A stretch of 7,521 bases of DNA from Bacillota bacterium (GTDB lineage: Bacteria > Bacillota > Dethiobacteria > DTU022 > UBA8154): contig DLUO01000111.1 of NCBI GenBank assembly GCA_003444595.1, positions 5,085 through 12,605 of the forward strand, given 5' to 3'. Numbering within the stretch: position 1 is the stretch's first letter; each line of letters begins with the position of its first letter. The notes under the pieces were generated by a model. That model saw only the letters and a list, made by a program, of their open reading frames with translations, had not been told where the DNA came from and did no database searches. Below, in pieces: positions 1-5,845 of the stretch. The position numbers and the translations under genes were made by a program.

Positions 1-1
1 A

Positions 2-769
2 AAATTACTGGCAAAAAAATATGCGCTGGCGGAAAAAAATCTTAAACGCCAGCTTGATCTATTTGTCCAGAACACTTTGGATTATGCCCGAAGGGAAAAA
101 AGCTTGATTCTGGGTAACCTTGAAATACCTGAAACAAAGACAAAGTTGTCAGGCAAGCATGTTTTAATTGTGGTAAGAGGGAAAAATTATAAACGGGATC
201 TATGGGCCATACGTTCGTACATTAAGGAAGTAAAGCCTGTGTTGATCGGTGTAGACGGTGGAGGCGATGCTATCTGCGAGCTGGGCTTTAAACCTCATCT
301 TATCATAGGAGATATGGACAGTGTAGAGGACAGTACTTTAAGAAAAGCGGGAGAAATTATTGTTCACGCCTATCCTGACGGCACGGCACCGGGAATGGAA
401 CGGATTAAACGGCTGGGCCTGGAGGCAAGTATTATACCGGCTCCGGGAACAAGCGAAGACCTGGCCTTTTTAGTGGCCTATGATCAAAAAGCAGAGTTGA
501 TTGTTGCTGTAGGCTCGCATTCTCATATGATCGATTTCCTGGAAAAAGGGCGTAAAGGAATGGCTTCCACTTTCCTGGTACGCTTAAAAATTGGCGATAA
601 ACTGGTAGATGCCAGGGGACTGGCACATCTTTACTGCGGGGGTGTGAGGTGGAAATATTTGTCAGCCCTTCTGGCAGCTGCGCTTTTCCCTGTAGTTGTA
701 CTGGCGATGATGTCACCCCTGGTACGCCATTTTTTTTATCTCCTTTCTTGGAGGTTCGGTCTCCAGTAG
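2..769 (+). CDS. steA: SteA-like putative cytokinetic ring protein, 5'-truncated by window edge
   Basis: This is the C-terminal 255 residues of a protein whose start lies left of the window; the frame is open from base 2, so the TTG at 77 is internal. The first 25 residues are charged and helix-like (YALAEKNLKRQLDLF). Next comes a domain like the catalytic fold of thiamin pyrophosphokinase: GVDGGGDAICELG around nt 248-286, then PHLIIGDMDSV ending at nt 325. A hydrophobic segment at about nt 656-718 (YLSALLAAALFPVVVLAMM) is a membrane anchor near the C terminus. This TPK-like plus terminal TM layout, directly upstream of a SteB/MctB-type protein, matches the SteA family. In corynebacteria SteA and SteB act together in septal cell-wall hydrolysis and cell separation; that role here is inferred. 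TPK activity is unlikely to be the function. The stop is TAG at 767-769. Confidence 0.85.
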   Translation, partial: KLLAKKYALAEKNLKRQLDLFVQNTLDYARREKSLILGNLEIPETKTKLSGKHVLIVVRGKNYKRDLWAIRSYIKEVKPVLIGVDGGGDAICELGFKPHLIIGDMDSVEDSTLRKAGEIIVHAYPDGTAPGMERIKRLGLEASIIPAPGTSEDLAFLVAYDQKAELIVAVGSHSHMIDFLEKGRKGMASTFLVRLKIGDKLVDARGLAHLYCGGVRWKYLSALLAAALFPVVVLAMMSPLVRHFFYLLSWRFGLQ

Positions 770-848
770 TTGATTTAATGAGCTCTAGCAGGGCCGTCAT
801 CCCAGCCTGGGACGTGAGGCGGAAGCTGCTGATCACGGTTGATTTAAT
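769..848 (+). repeat. Pair of 11-bp direct repeats flanking a GC-rich hairpin
   Basis: GTTGATTTAAT occurs exactly at 769-779 and 838-848. The 58 bases between (780-837) are about 65% G+C by count (38 of 58), richer than the AT-rich repeats and the local coding sequence. Removing one repeat plus the insert (69 bp) would shorten the steA-steB gap from 97 to 28 nt, more in keeping with the tight packing downstream. The layout resembles a small inserted palindromic element with a target-site duplication. It could also be a chance repeat or a local tandem duplication. Confidence 0.5.
787..830 (+). other. Imperfect RNA hairpin in the steA-steB gap
   Basis: A long bulged stem can be drawn by hand. 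AGCAG (787-791) pairs with CTGCT (826-830), GCC (793-795) with GGC (818-820), TCA (797-799) with TGA (815-817), and TCCCA (800-804) with TGGGA (808-812) around a GCC loop. That gives about 16 base pairs with small bulges and one asymmetric internal loop. No U-tract follows, so it is not a standard intrinsic terminator. It could be an mRNA processing or stability element between steA and steB, or the body of a small inserted repeat. Folding energy was not computed. Confidence 0.4.
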
Positions 849-866
849 AGGGCAGGTATCACAACA

Positions 867-1520
867 ATGGACCAGCAACAAAACCAGATTATATCTTTAA
901 TTGCTGTTTTTTTGGCGCTGGGTATAGGGATCCTCATCGGAGCTTCCATGGGTGAGAAGGCGCTTGTCTTGCACCAGCTTGCCTTTATTGAGGAATTGAA
1001 GGGAGAAATCATGCATTACAAGGAGGAAATAAATAATCAATTTGCCTCTTTTTCCAGGCTGCAAGAGGAGCTTTTGCACTGGGAGTTGCTGGAAGAAAAA
1101 TATCTTAATTCATTGCTAATCGAGAATAAACTGCAAGATGTAGTTATCAAAGTTATCGCTCTGGAGGGAATAGAAACAGGGCTGGAAAATTTTTTGCTCG
1201 ATAGCGGCTCTGCTTATCAAATATTTGTTTACACGGAGGCGAGCCGGGAAGTCCCCTTTTTTATCCAAGAGGAGGCTGAAATATATATTCTGTCAGGCTC
1301 CGGTAATCCGGATGAGTATTTAGCGGTTGTTTTGGAAAATATACAGCAGCAGGGTATGTTAATTATCAGGGTAACAGAGGACTTAGATGAAGAAATGGCG
1401 CTAAATGTCGCAAGCGACAATCTGTCCTTCCCGACAGTCAACAGGATCGATAAATTTTACAATAAAGTAAAGCTCCTGGAGTTGATACAGGAGCACCTCC
1501 GGAAAGTGGGAGGTTGGTAA
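867..1520 (+). CDS. steB: SteB/MctB-like (copper transporter family) single-pass membrane protein
   Basis: The protein has 217 residues. An N-terminal membrane segment at residues 8-27 (IISLIAVFLALGIGILIGAS) is the family hallmark, close to the usual SLVAVFLALGIGILIG pattern. A charged, probably coiled-coil stretch follows at about 36-85 and then an alpha/beta extracytoplasmic domain. The C-terminal VNRIDKFYNKVKLLELI corresponds to the conserved VDNIDTxxGKxxLVxAL region near the end of relatives. Members are usually around 300 residues by recollection, so this one is compact, apparently through a shortened middle and not loss of the end. The family is annotated as copper transporter after mycobacterial MctB, but in corynebacteria SteB works with SteA in cell separation. 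Adjacency to steA favours that reading. ATG 867 is chosen because an in-frame TGA lies at 840-842 with no other start between; the upstream GGGCAGG is only a modest ribosome binding site. Confidence 0.82.
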   Translation: MDQQQNQIISLIAVFLALGIGILIGASMGEKALVLHQLAFIEELKGEIMHYKEEINNQFASFSRLQEELLHWELLEEKYLNSLLIENKLQDVVIKVIALEGIETGLENFLLDSGSAYQIFVYTEASREVPFFIQEEAEIYILSGSGNPDEYLAVVLENIQQQGMLIIRVTEDLDEEMALNVASDNLSFPTVNRIDKFYNKVKLLELIQEHLRKVGGW

Positions 1521-2180
1521 ATGCGGGTCTCAGCCATTATCCCCGCTTATAACGAAGAAGGATGGGTGGGTAAAACTGTTCTGGCTCTGCGCGAACTTTC
1601 GGAGATCAACGAGATTATTGTAGTTGACGACGGCTCTACGGACGGGACTTACCTGGAAGCCTGGAATGCCGGAGCCACTGTATGCCGTTTTTCTTCCAAC
1701 AGGGGCAAGAGCCGTGCTTTACGTGAAGGAGTCGCCCTGGCGCGAGGTGATGTCCTGGCTTTTGTTGACGCTGACCTTTGCGAGACGGCGTTGCAATTTC
1801 GCAGACTTATTTCCTGTATTGCTGCGGACCGGGCAGATATGGCGATAGCTTCTTTTGGTGCCAAAGGAAAGAGAGGACTAGGGCTAGTAAGAGCTCTTGC
1901 TTACTGGGGGATCCGTTATCATACAGGACAAAGTATGAACACCCCCCTTTCCGGACAGCGCGTTTTAAAAAGGGTCCTATGGGACTCGTTAAATTTCCGC
2001 GCGGAAGGTTTTGCTGCGGAAGTGGCTCTTACCATTGAAAGCCTGAAAAAAGGGTTTAGGGTCATAGAAATCCCCTTGGAGATGAACCACCGCGTTTGGG
2101 GTAATGACTATGCATCTTTTATGCACAGGGGAGGGCAGTTTTATGACCTTATCAAATTATTTTGGAAAAAAGAATATTAA
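1521..2180 (+). CDS. Family 2 glycosyltransferase (GT-A fold), soluble
   Basis: The protein has 219 residues and a classic GT2 N terminus: PAYNEE at 8-13, VVDDGSTDGT at 34-43 for nucleotide-sugar binding, and the metal-binding DxD motif as DADL at 83-86. Further family features are SGQRVL at 144-149, the acceptor-side GFAAEVAL at 163-170, and MNHRVWGND at 188-196 followed by HRGGQ. There is no membrane segment, so it should be cytoplasmic or peripheral at the inner face of the membrane. The start ATG directly follows the steB TAA with zero spacing and has GGGAGG at 1508-1513, so it is translated with steB. Sugar donor and acceptor cannot be read from the sequence. A role with the next gene in making a lipid-linked glycan is inferred from adjacency. 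Dolichyl-phosphate-sugar-synthase-like or glucosyl-3-phosphoglycerate-synthase-like activity are alternatives. Confidence 0.88.
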   Translation: MRVSAIIPAYNEEGWVGKTVLALRELSEINEIIVVDDGSTDGTYLEAWNAGATVCRFSSNRGKSRALREGVALARGDVLAFVDADLCETALQFRRLISCIAADRADMAIASFGAKGKRGLGLVRALAYWGIRYHTGQSMNTPLSGQRVLKRVLWDSLNFRAEGFAAEVALTIESLKKGFRVIEIPLEMNHRVWGNDYASFMHRGGQFYDLIKLFWKKEY

Positions 2181-2191
2181 AAGGGCGGAAA

Positions 2192-3034
2192 ATGGTGCAA
2201 AAGATTTTACTGTCTTTTATGCTGGTTTTGATTCCGGTAACCTTGACCTATATACTGACTCCTTTTTATATTAAGCTGCAGGAAGAAAAGAATTATACTG
2301 TAAGTAACTACCAAGGAAAAAGAGTGGCCACAGCCGGCGGGGTAATTTTATGGCTGGTTTTACTATCTGTATATCCTCTTTACTATTTTTATCCTGGTGT
2401 GGAGCCACTAACCCTCCGAGTTATGTTTTTTTACGTAACAGGGATTACCTTTCTGGGACTGTTGGACGACTTCCGGGGAGACAAAAAATGTAAGGGTTTT
2501 CGGGGGCATTGCAAAGCGTTGTGGGAAAAGCGAGTAGTCACCACCGGGCTGGTTAAAGCTGCCGGCGGTTTTTTGCTGGGGGCTTCGGCCACGGCACTGG
2601 CGGGCGGGGGAGGCTGGATTGAATGGGTTGCAAAGGGAATCTTTCTATCTTTGTTTTCCAACTTTTTCAACCTCCTGGATACAAGGCCTGCCAGAGCTGC
2701 CGGGATATTTTTATTTTTTTCGCTGGTTTCCATGCTCATTTTCCGTGAACTGTTGTTCATATTATTTCCCTTGTGGAGCGCGCTGTATATTTACCTGTTG
2801 CAGGAGTTGGCAAGGCGAATCATGCTGGGGGATACCGGCGCCTACTTGCTGGGAGGCGCACTCGGCTTCCCCCTGGCTTTAAGGCTTACAATGGGGCAAA
2901 TTATTTTATTCAATATTGCCATGATAATTTTACATTGCTACTGTGAAAAATTCTCCCTGAACAAGTTTATGGAAAGTAAGAAGCTGTTTCATTTTGAGGC
3001 TCTAAAAGAGGAAGATAAGAGTGATCAGTGCTGA
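2192..3034 (+). CDS. MraY/WecA-like polyprenyl-phosphate sugar-phosphate transferase family membrane protein
   Basis: The protein has 280 residues and is polytopic. Family motifs in order: KRVATAGG at 43-50 (compare TPTMGG of MraY), LGLLDDFRGD at 88-97 with the Asp pair at 92-93, KALWEKRVVTTGLVKAAGG at 108-126 (compare KAL..GxxTTGxLK), SNFFNLLDTRPARA at 156-169 with candidate catalytic Asp163, and GDTGAYLLGGALG at 213-225. These enzymes transfer a sugar-1-phosphate from a UDP-sugar to undecaprenyl phosphate on the cytoplasmic face. It is short and lacks the His-rich loop (HHH or HxH type) of MraY/WecA, so it is a divergent branch and its substrate is unknown. Eleven bases separate it from the GT2 gene. 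ATG 2192 follows AAGGGCGG at 2181-2188; the close spacing means GTG 2195 is also possible. TTG 2162 lies inside the previous gene and lacks a good site. Confidence 0.82.
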   Translation: MVQKILLSFMLVLIPVTLTYILTPFYIKLQEEKNYTVSNYQGKRVATAGGVILWLVLLSVYPLYYFYPGVEPLTLRVMFFYVTGITFLGLLDDFRGDKKCKGFRGHCKALWEKRVVTTGLVKAAGGFLLGASATALAGGGGWIEWVAKGIFLSLFSNFFNLLDTRPARAAGIFLFFSLVSMLIFRELLFILFPLWSALYIYLLQELARRIMLGDTGAYLLGGALGFPLALRLTMGQIILFNIAMIILHCYCEKFSLNKFMESKKLFHFEALKEEDKSDQC

Positions 3035-4106
3035 AACTGGAACGGTAGAAAAGATTATATGGTCGAGAGAGGGAATCCAGTGCCTGGAAGTAAAGATAGG
3101 TGACAAAAAAGAAAAAGCCCTGAACTATCCCTTTCTTACCGGCACAGCTTTACCGGGGCACTGCGTGTTATTAAACACCACCGCTGTCAACCTTGGCCTG
3201 GGAAGCGGCGGTTATCACTTTGTAATGGCCAATTATGCATTAAAAGAGTTGTCCTTGAGGCCCGGGGGCCATATCATGAAATTAAGATATACACCCCTGC
3301 AGTGCAAAGTCCAGGTCTACGAGGAGCTTTTAGACAGCAGGGGATCTGCACTGGCATGGAACAGTTACGAAGGATTAAAAGGCCTGCCTGTTGTTATCGG
3401 TGAACTGCACAGTATGGTGGCACCCTTTATCCTGGCCATGAAGAAGTTGCAGCCTGGTGTGAAAATTGTCTACATAATGACCGACAGCGCTGCTCTGCCA
3501 ATTTACCTGAGCGATATTGTTTTCCGTTTAAGACGAGATTCTTTACTGGAAGGGACCGTAACCTGCGGCCATGCTTTCGGTGGCGATCTGGAGACGGTCA
3601 ATGTATATACTGCTTTGATGGCCGCCAGGGAGGAGTTGAAGGCTGATGTTGTTCTCCTTGCTCCGGGGCCGGGGGTTGTCGGCACATCCACCCGTTACGG
3701 TTACAGTGGCATTGAACAGGGTGAGCATATTGATCGTGTGCGGAAGATGCAGGGCCTTCCCATAGTTATCCCCAGGATCAGCTTCGGTGATTTGCGAACC
3801 AGACATTTTGGATTGAGCCATCATACGATAACCGCCCTGAGTGAAATCACTTCACAAAGAGCCTGCATTCCGCTGCCTCTCCTCGGCAGGGACAAGATGC
3901 TTTTGCTTTACAGGCAGTTTAAAAGTGCAGGGCTTCTGGAAAAGCATAGAATAATCGTGATTAAGAAACCAAAAAATGTCACTTTTTACAATGAGGTGAA
4001 CTATACCTTTAACACAATGGGAAGGGGGGTTAAGCAAGATCCCGTCTTTTTTGCTACAGTAGCAGCAGCAGCCTGTTTTACGGAAAAACTCCTTACCTGG
4101 GATTAA
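3021..4106 (+). CDS. DUF3866 family protein of unknown function
   Basis: The protein has 361 residues, no signal peptide and no clear membrane segment, so it is probably cytoplasmic. I recognise it as DUF3866, found in Firmicutes and Actinobacteria with no established function. The sequence is rich in motif-like stretches: LNTTAVNLGLGSGGYHFV at 51-68, GELHSM at 127-132, TDSAALP at 154-160, CGHAFGGDLETVNVYTAL at 182-199, APGPGVVGTSTRYGYSG at 214-230, FGDLRTRHFGLSHHT at 255-269 and KQDPVFF at 338-344. Clustered Gly, His, Asp and Ser/Thr look like an enzyme active site, but no known family assigns a reaction. The start GTG 3021 overlaps the previous gene by 14 bases and has GAGG at 3008-3011, nine bases upstream, implying translational coupling. 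Context is a wall or septum gene block immediately before spoIIM. Confidence 0.85.
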   Translation: MISAETGTVEKIIWSREGIQCLEVKIGDKKEKALNYPFLTGTALPGHCVLLNTTAVNLGLGSGGYHFVMANYALKELSLRPGGHIMKLRYTPLQCKVQVYEELLDSRGSALAWNSYEGLKGLPVVIGELHSMVAPFILAMKKLQPGVKIVYIMTDSAALPIYLSDIVFRLRRDSLLEGTVTCGHAFGGDLETVNVYTALMAAREELKADVVLLAPGPGVVGTSTRYGYSGIEQGEHIDRVRKMQGLPIVIPRISFGDLRTRHFGLSHHTITALSEITSQRACIPLPLLGRDKMLLLYRQFKSAGLLEKHRIIVIKKPKNVTFYNEVNYTFNTMGRGVKQDPVFFATVAAAACFTEKLLTWD

Positions 4107-4126
4107 TTTTTTTACAGCGGCAAAAA

Positions 4127-4155
4127 ACATATTCACCTTCAGGGAAACATATCTA
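4127..4155 (+). promoter_or_regulatory. Candidate sigma-E-type sporulation promoter for spoIIM
   Basis: ACATATT at 4127-4133 resembles the sigma-E -35 element (KMATATT). After a 14-base spacer, CATATCTA at 4148-4155 partly resembles the -10 element (CATACAnT), matching its first four bases. The -10 ends about 35 bases before the spoIIM ATG, leaving room for a short leader with the ribosome binding site at 4176-4182. B. subtilis spoIIM is a sigma-E regulon member, which supports the call. The -10 match is imperfect, and AAACATAT repeated at 4125 and 4145 could produce the pattern by chance. Confidence 0.4.
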
Positions 4156-4175
4156 TCATTAAAAGGACAACCCAC

Positions 4176-4182
4176 AAAGAGG
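4176..4182 (+). promoter_or_regulatory. Ribosome binding site that decides the spoIIM start
   Basis: AAAGAGG lies only two bases before ATG 4185 but eight bases before the in-frame ATG 4191. The latter spacing is normal, so 4191 is the preferred start and the protein begins MFKRLRR. Confidence 0.6.
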
Positions 4183-4190
4183 TTATGAAT

Positions 4191-4829
4191 ATGTTTAAAA
4201 GGCTGCGCAGGGCTTTTCTGGAATATATTAGGGAAAATTCGGGCATATATACAGTTGTGACTATCTTTTTTTTGGTCGGGCTTGTCTCAGGGGCAATTGT
4301 AGTAAGATTTTTGGATGAAAAACAACTGGTAGAGCTCGGCACGGCGGTATCCGGTTTCCTGGAAGGGCTGAAAAGCGGCGCCAATGAAGTATTAATGCCG
4401 CTGGCACTCTTGAAGTCCTCTTTGCAGAAGAATACTTTGTTCATCATTATCGTCTGGGTCCTGGGCTTTTTATGGATGGGTTTTCCTCTGGTGCTGGCTG
4501 CCGTAGCCGTAAAAGGTTTTGCCCTGGGTTTCACCGTTGCCTTCATCGTTTCCCGTTCTTCTTTAAAAGGTTTGGTCTTTTGCCTGGCAGCTCTTTTACC
4601 TCACAATTTGTTGCTGGTTCCGGCTTATATCCTGGCAACAGCTGCGGCTTTAACCCTGTCGCTATTAAAATTTAAAGATCGGCTGGGCAAGAGACGTATA
4701 AATAGGAGTAAATATTACCGCGATTACTGCTATTTTATGGCTTTAATTTTTATTTTGATCTTATTTGGCGCGTTCGTGGAAGCTTATATAACTCCCGTCT
4801 TTATGCGCTTGGCTGCTTCTGTTATCTGA
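4191..4829 (+). CDS. spoIIM: Stage II sporulation protein M
   Basis: The protein has 212 residues (B. subtilis SpoIIM is about 214). A short basic N terminus is followed by a membrane segment at about 20-40 (IYTVVTIFFLVGLVSGAIVV), the conserved opening of SpoIIM. A loop follows at 41-80, then hydrophobic segments at about 82-121 and 126-157 containing LPHNLLLVPAYILA (136-149), the counterpart of the DUF95/SpoIIM LPHG...E/P motif, and a final segment at about 180-200. SpoIIM is a mother-cell membrane protein that recruits SpoIIP and SpoIID into the DMP complex. That complex remodels peptidoglycan during septal thinning and engulfment. It stands 84 bases after the DUF3866 gene with its own sigma-E-like promoter candidate. 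The start at 4191 rather than 4185 is set by ribosome binding site spacing. Its presence marks the organism as a spore former. Confidence 0.9.
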   Translation: MFKRLRRAFLEYIRENSGIYTVVTIFFLVGLVSGAIVVRFLDEKQLVELGTAVSGFLEGLKSGANEVLMPLALLKSSLQKNTLFIIIVWVLGFLWMGFPLVLAAVAVKGFALGFTVAFIVSRSSLKGLVFCLAALLPHNLLLVPAYILATAAALTLSLLKFKDRLGKRRINRSKYYRDYCYFMALIFILILFGAFVEAYITPVFMRLAASVI

Positions 4830-4855
4830 ACCCGCAAGTCAATTTATTAGGGATA

Positions 4856-4904
4856 TTTTTTTTTAAAAAAGGATTTTAAACGAGTATGTGGAATAAGTTA
4901 TAAG
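4856..4904 (+). promoter_or_regulatory. Candidate sigma-A promoter with A/T-rich upstream tract for xerD-deoB-pdp
   Basis: In the 110-base gap between spoIIM and xerD, TTTAAA at 4875-4880 (four of six matches to TTGACA) is followed after 18 bases by TATAAG at 4899-4904 (five of six to TATAAT). Just upstream, nine T then six A (4856-4870) form an UP-element-like tract. The predicted transcript start near 4911 leaves a leader of about 30 bases before the xerD ATG. No hairpin terminator for spoIIM is seen in the gap. Confidence 0.4.
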
Positions 4905-4939
4905 AATTGCTGGATTTTAGTTAAAGGGGATAGTGCTGG

Positions 4940-5827
4940 ATGGAGAGGATATTAAAGGATTTTATCTATTACCTTTCAGTAGAAAGAGGACTTGCCGACA
5001 ATACGCTGGATTCATACCAGAGGGATTTGAAAAAATATTTGCAGTTTTTAAAAAAACATAATATTAAAGATTTCCATGAGGTTTCCAGAGCGCATATCTC
5101 CCAGTTTCTACTGGAACAGAAAGAAAAAGGCCTGGCCCCTTCTACTTTAACCAGAAATCTGGCTTCTATCCGCTCTTTTTACAATTTTCTATTGAGAGAA
5201 CAGATTATTCAAGAAAATCCTGCGGCAGAGCTGGAATCTCCACGGACCGAAAAAAAGCTTCCCAGGGTTCTTTCTTTTAAAGATATGGAGCGGCTGCTGG
5301 AACAACCGAAGACCGGGGAAGCTATTGGCTTGCGGGATAAAGCGATGCTGGAGTTGTTATATGCCACGGGCATAAGGGTTTCTGAACTGGTTTCGTTGAG
5401 TTTAAACAACGTGAATATTAAAATGGGCTTTTTAAGGTGCGACGGAAAAGGGAACAAGGAAAGAATGATACCATTGGGCTCCGTTGCCATCAAAAGCCTT
5501 CAAGATTACCTTCAGTACGGCAGGAATAAGTTAATAAAGCAAAAAGATGAAAAGGCTCTTTTTATAAACCAGCACGGGAAAAGGTTAACCAGGCAGGGCT
5601 TCTGGAAAATATTGAAAAAATATGCCCTTAAAGCCGGTATAAGTACGGAGATTACCCCCCATACCCTGCGCCATTCTTTTGCCACGCATCTGTTGGAAAA
5701 CGGCGCAGACCTCCGTTCGGTCCAGGAGATGCTGGGCCATGCGGATATATCTACGACTCAAATTTATACTCAGATAACCAGGCGTAAAATTAAGGAAATT
5801 TATGATCAGACACACCCGCGGGCTTAA
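4940..5827 (+). CDS. xerD: Site-specific tyrosine recombinase XerD
   Basis: The protein has 295 residues, the normal XerD length. The N-terminal SAM-like DNA-binding domain covers about 1-95 (YLSVERGLADNTLDSYQRDL at 11-30). The catalytic domain holds the full tyrosine-recombinase set: Arg146 in ATGIRVSEL, Lys170 in CDGKGNK, His241 and Arg244 in PHTLRHSFATH, His267 in MLGHADISTT, and nucleophile Tyr276 in TQIYTQ. XerD with XerC acts at dif near the terminus, with FtsK, to resolve chromosome dimers before division. XerD rather than XerC is assigned from the genomic position between spoIIM and deoB, as in B. subtilis, and from the HxxR and C-terminal sequence style. ATG 4940 has AAAGGGGA at 4923-4930, nine bases upstream. 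The fur gene found between spoIIM and xerD in Bacillus is absent. The stop is TAA at 5825-5827. Confidence 0.93.
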   Translation: MERILKDFIYYLSVERGLADNTLDSYQRDLKKYLQFLKKHNIKDFHEVSRAHISQFLLEQKEKGLAPSTLTRNLASIRSFYNFLLREQIIQENPAAELESPRTEKKLPRVLSFKDMERLLEQPKTGEAIGLRDKAMLELLYATGIRVSELVSLSLNNVNIKMGFLRCDGKGNKERMIPLGSVAIKSLQDYLQYGRNKLIKQKDEKALFINQHGKRLTRQGFWKILKKYALKAGISTEITPHTLRHSFATHLLENGADLRSVQEMLGHADISTTQIYTQITRRKIKEIYDQTHPRA

Positions 5828-5829
5828 GT

Positions 5830-5838
5830 AAGGGGGGA
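5830..5838 (+). promoter_or_regulatory. Strong ribosome binding site pointing to an ATT start for deoB
   Basis: AAGGGGGGA just after the xerD stop is the only good Shine-Dalgarno sequence here. Eight bases after its last G is ATT (5846-5848), in the deoB frame. The nearest in-frame conventional start, TTG 5876, is far outside the working spacing and lacks its own site. This supports non-canonical initiation at ATT 5846. Confidence 0.6.
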
Positions 5839-5845
5839 AACTACA

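Noticed and set aside
770..867. Sigma-A promoter using TTGATT at 770 or 839
   Set aside because: Each TTGATT could be a -35, but no TATAAT-like sequence lies 16-18 bases downstream of either copy.
432..881. 149-codon minus-strand open frame across the steA end and the gap
   Set aside because: It overlaps the well-supported steA gene, has low-complexity composition with no recognisable domain, and is a shadow of the + strand codons.
649..900. 83-codon + strand open frame spanning the steA-steB gap
   Set aside because: It starts inside the steA membrane segment in another frame, runs through the hairpin and into steB, and its translation resembles no protein.
2431..2760. 109-codon minus-strand frame inside the MraY/WecA-like gene
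   Set aside because: It is rich in Pro, Lys and Ser as expected from the reverse complement of a membrane-protein gene, with no motif or ribosome binding site seen.
4107..4126. Terminator after the DUF3866 gene
   Set aside because: A T-rich stretch follows the stop codon, but no inverted repeat stands before it.
4139..4546. 135-codon minus-strand frame opposite the start of spoIIM
   Set aside because: spoIIM on the + strand is clear from its motifs; the antisense translation has no recognisable features.
4851..4880. Rho-independent terminator after spoIIM
   Set aside because: There is a T run followed by an A run, but no GC-rich stem precedes the T run; it fits an A/T-rich upstream promoter tract better.
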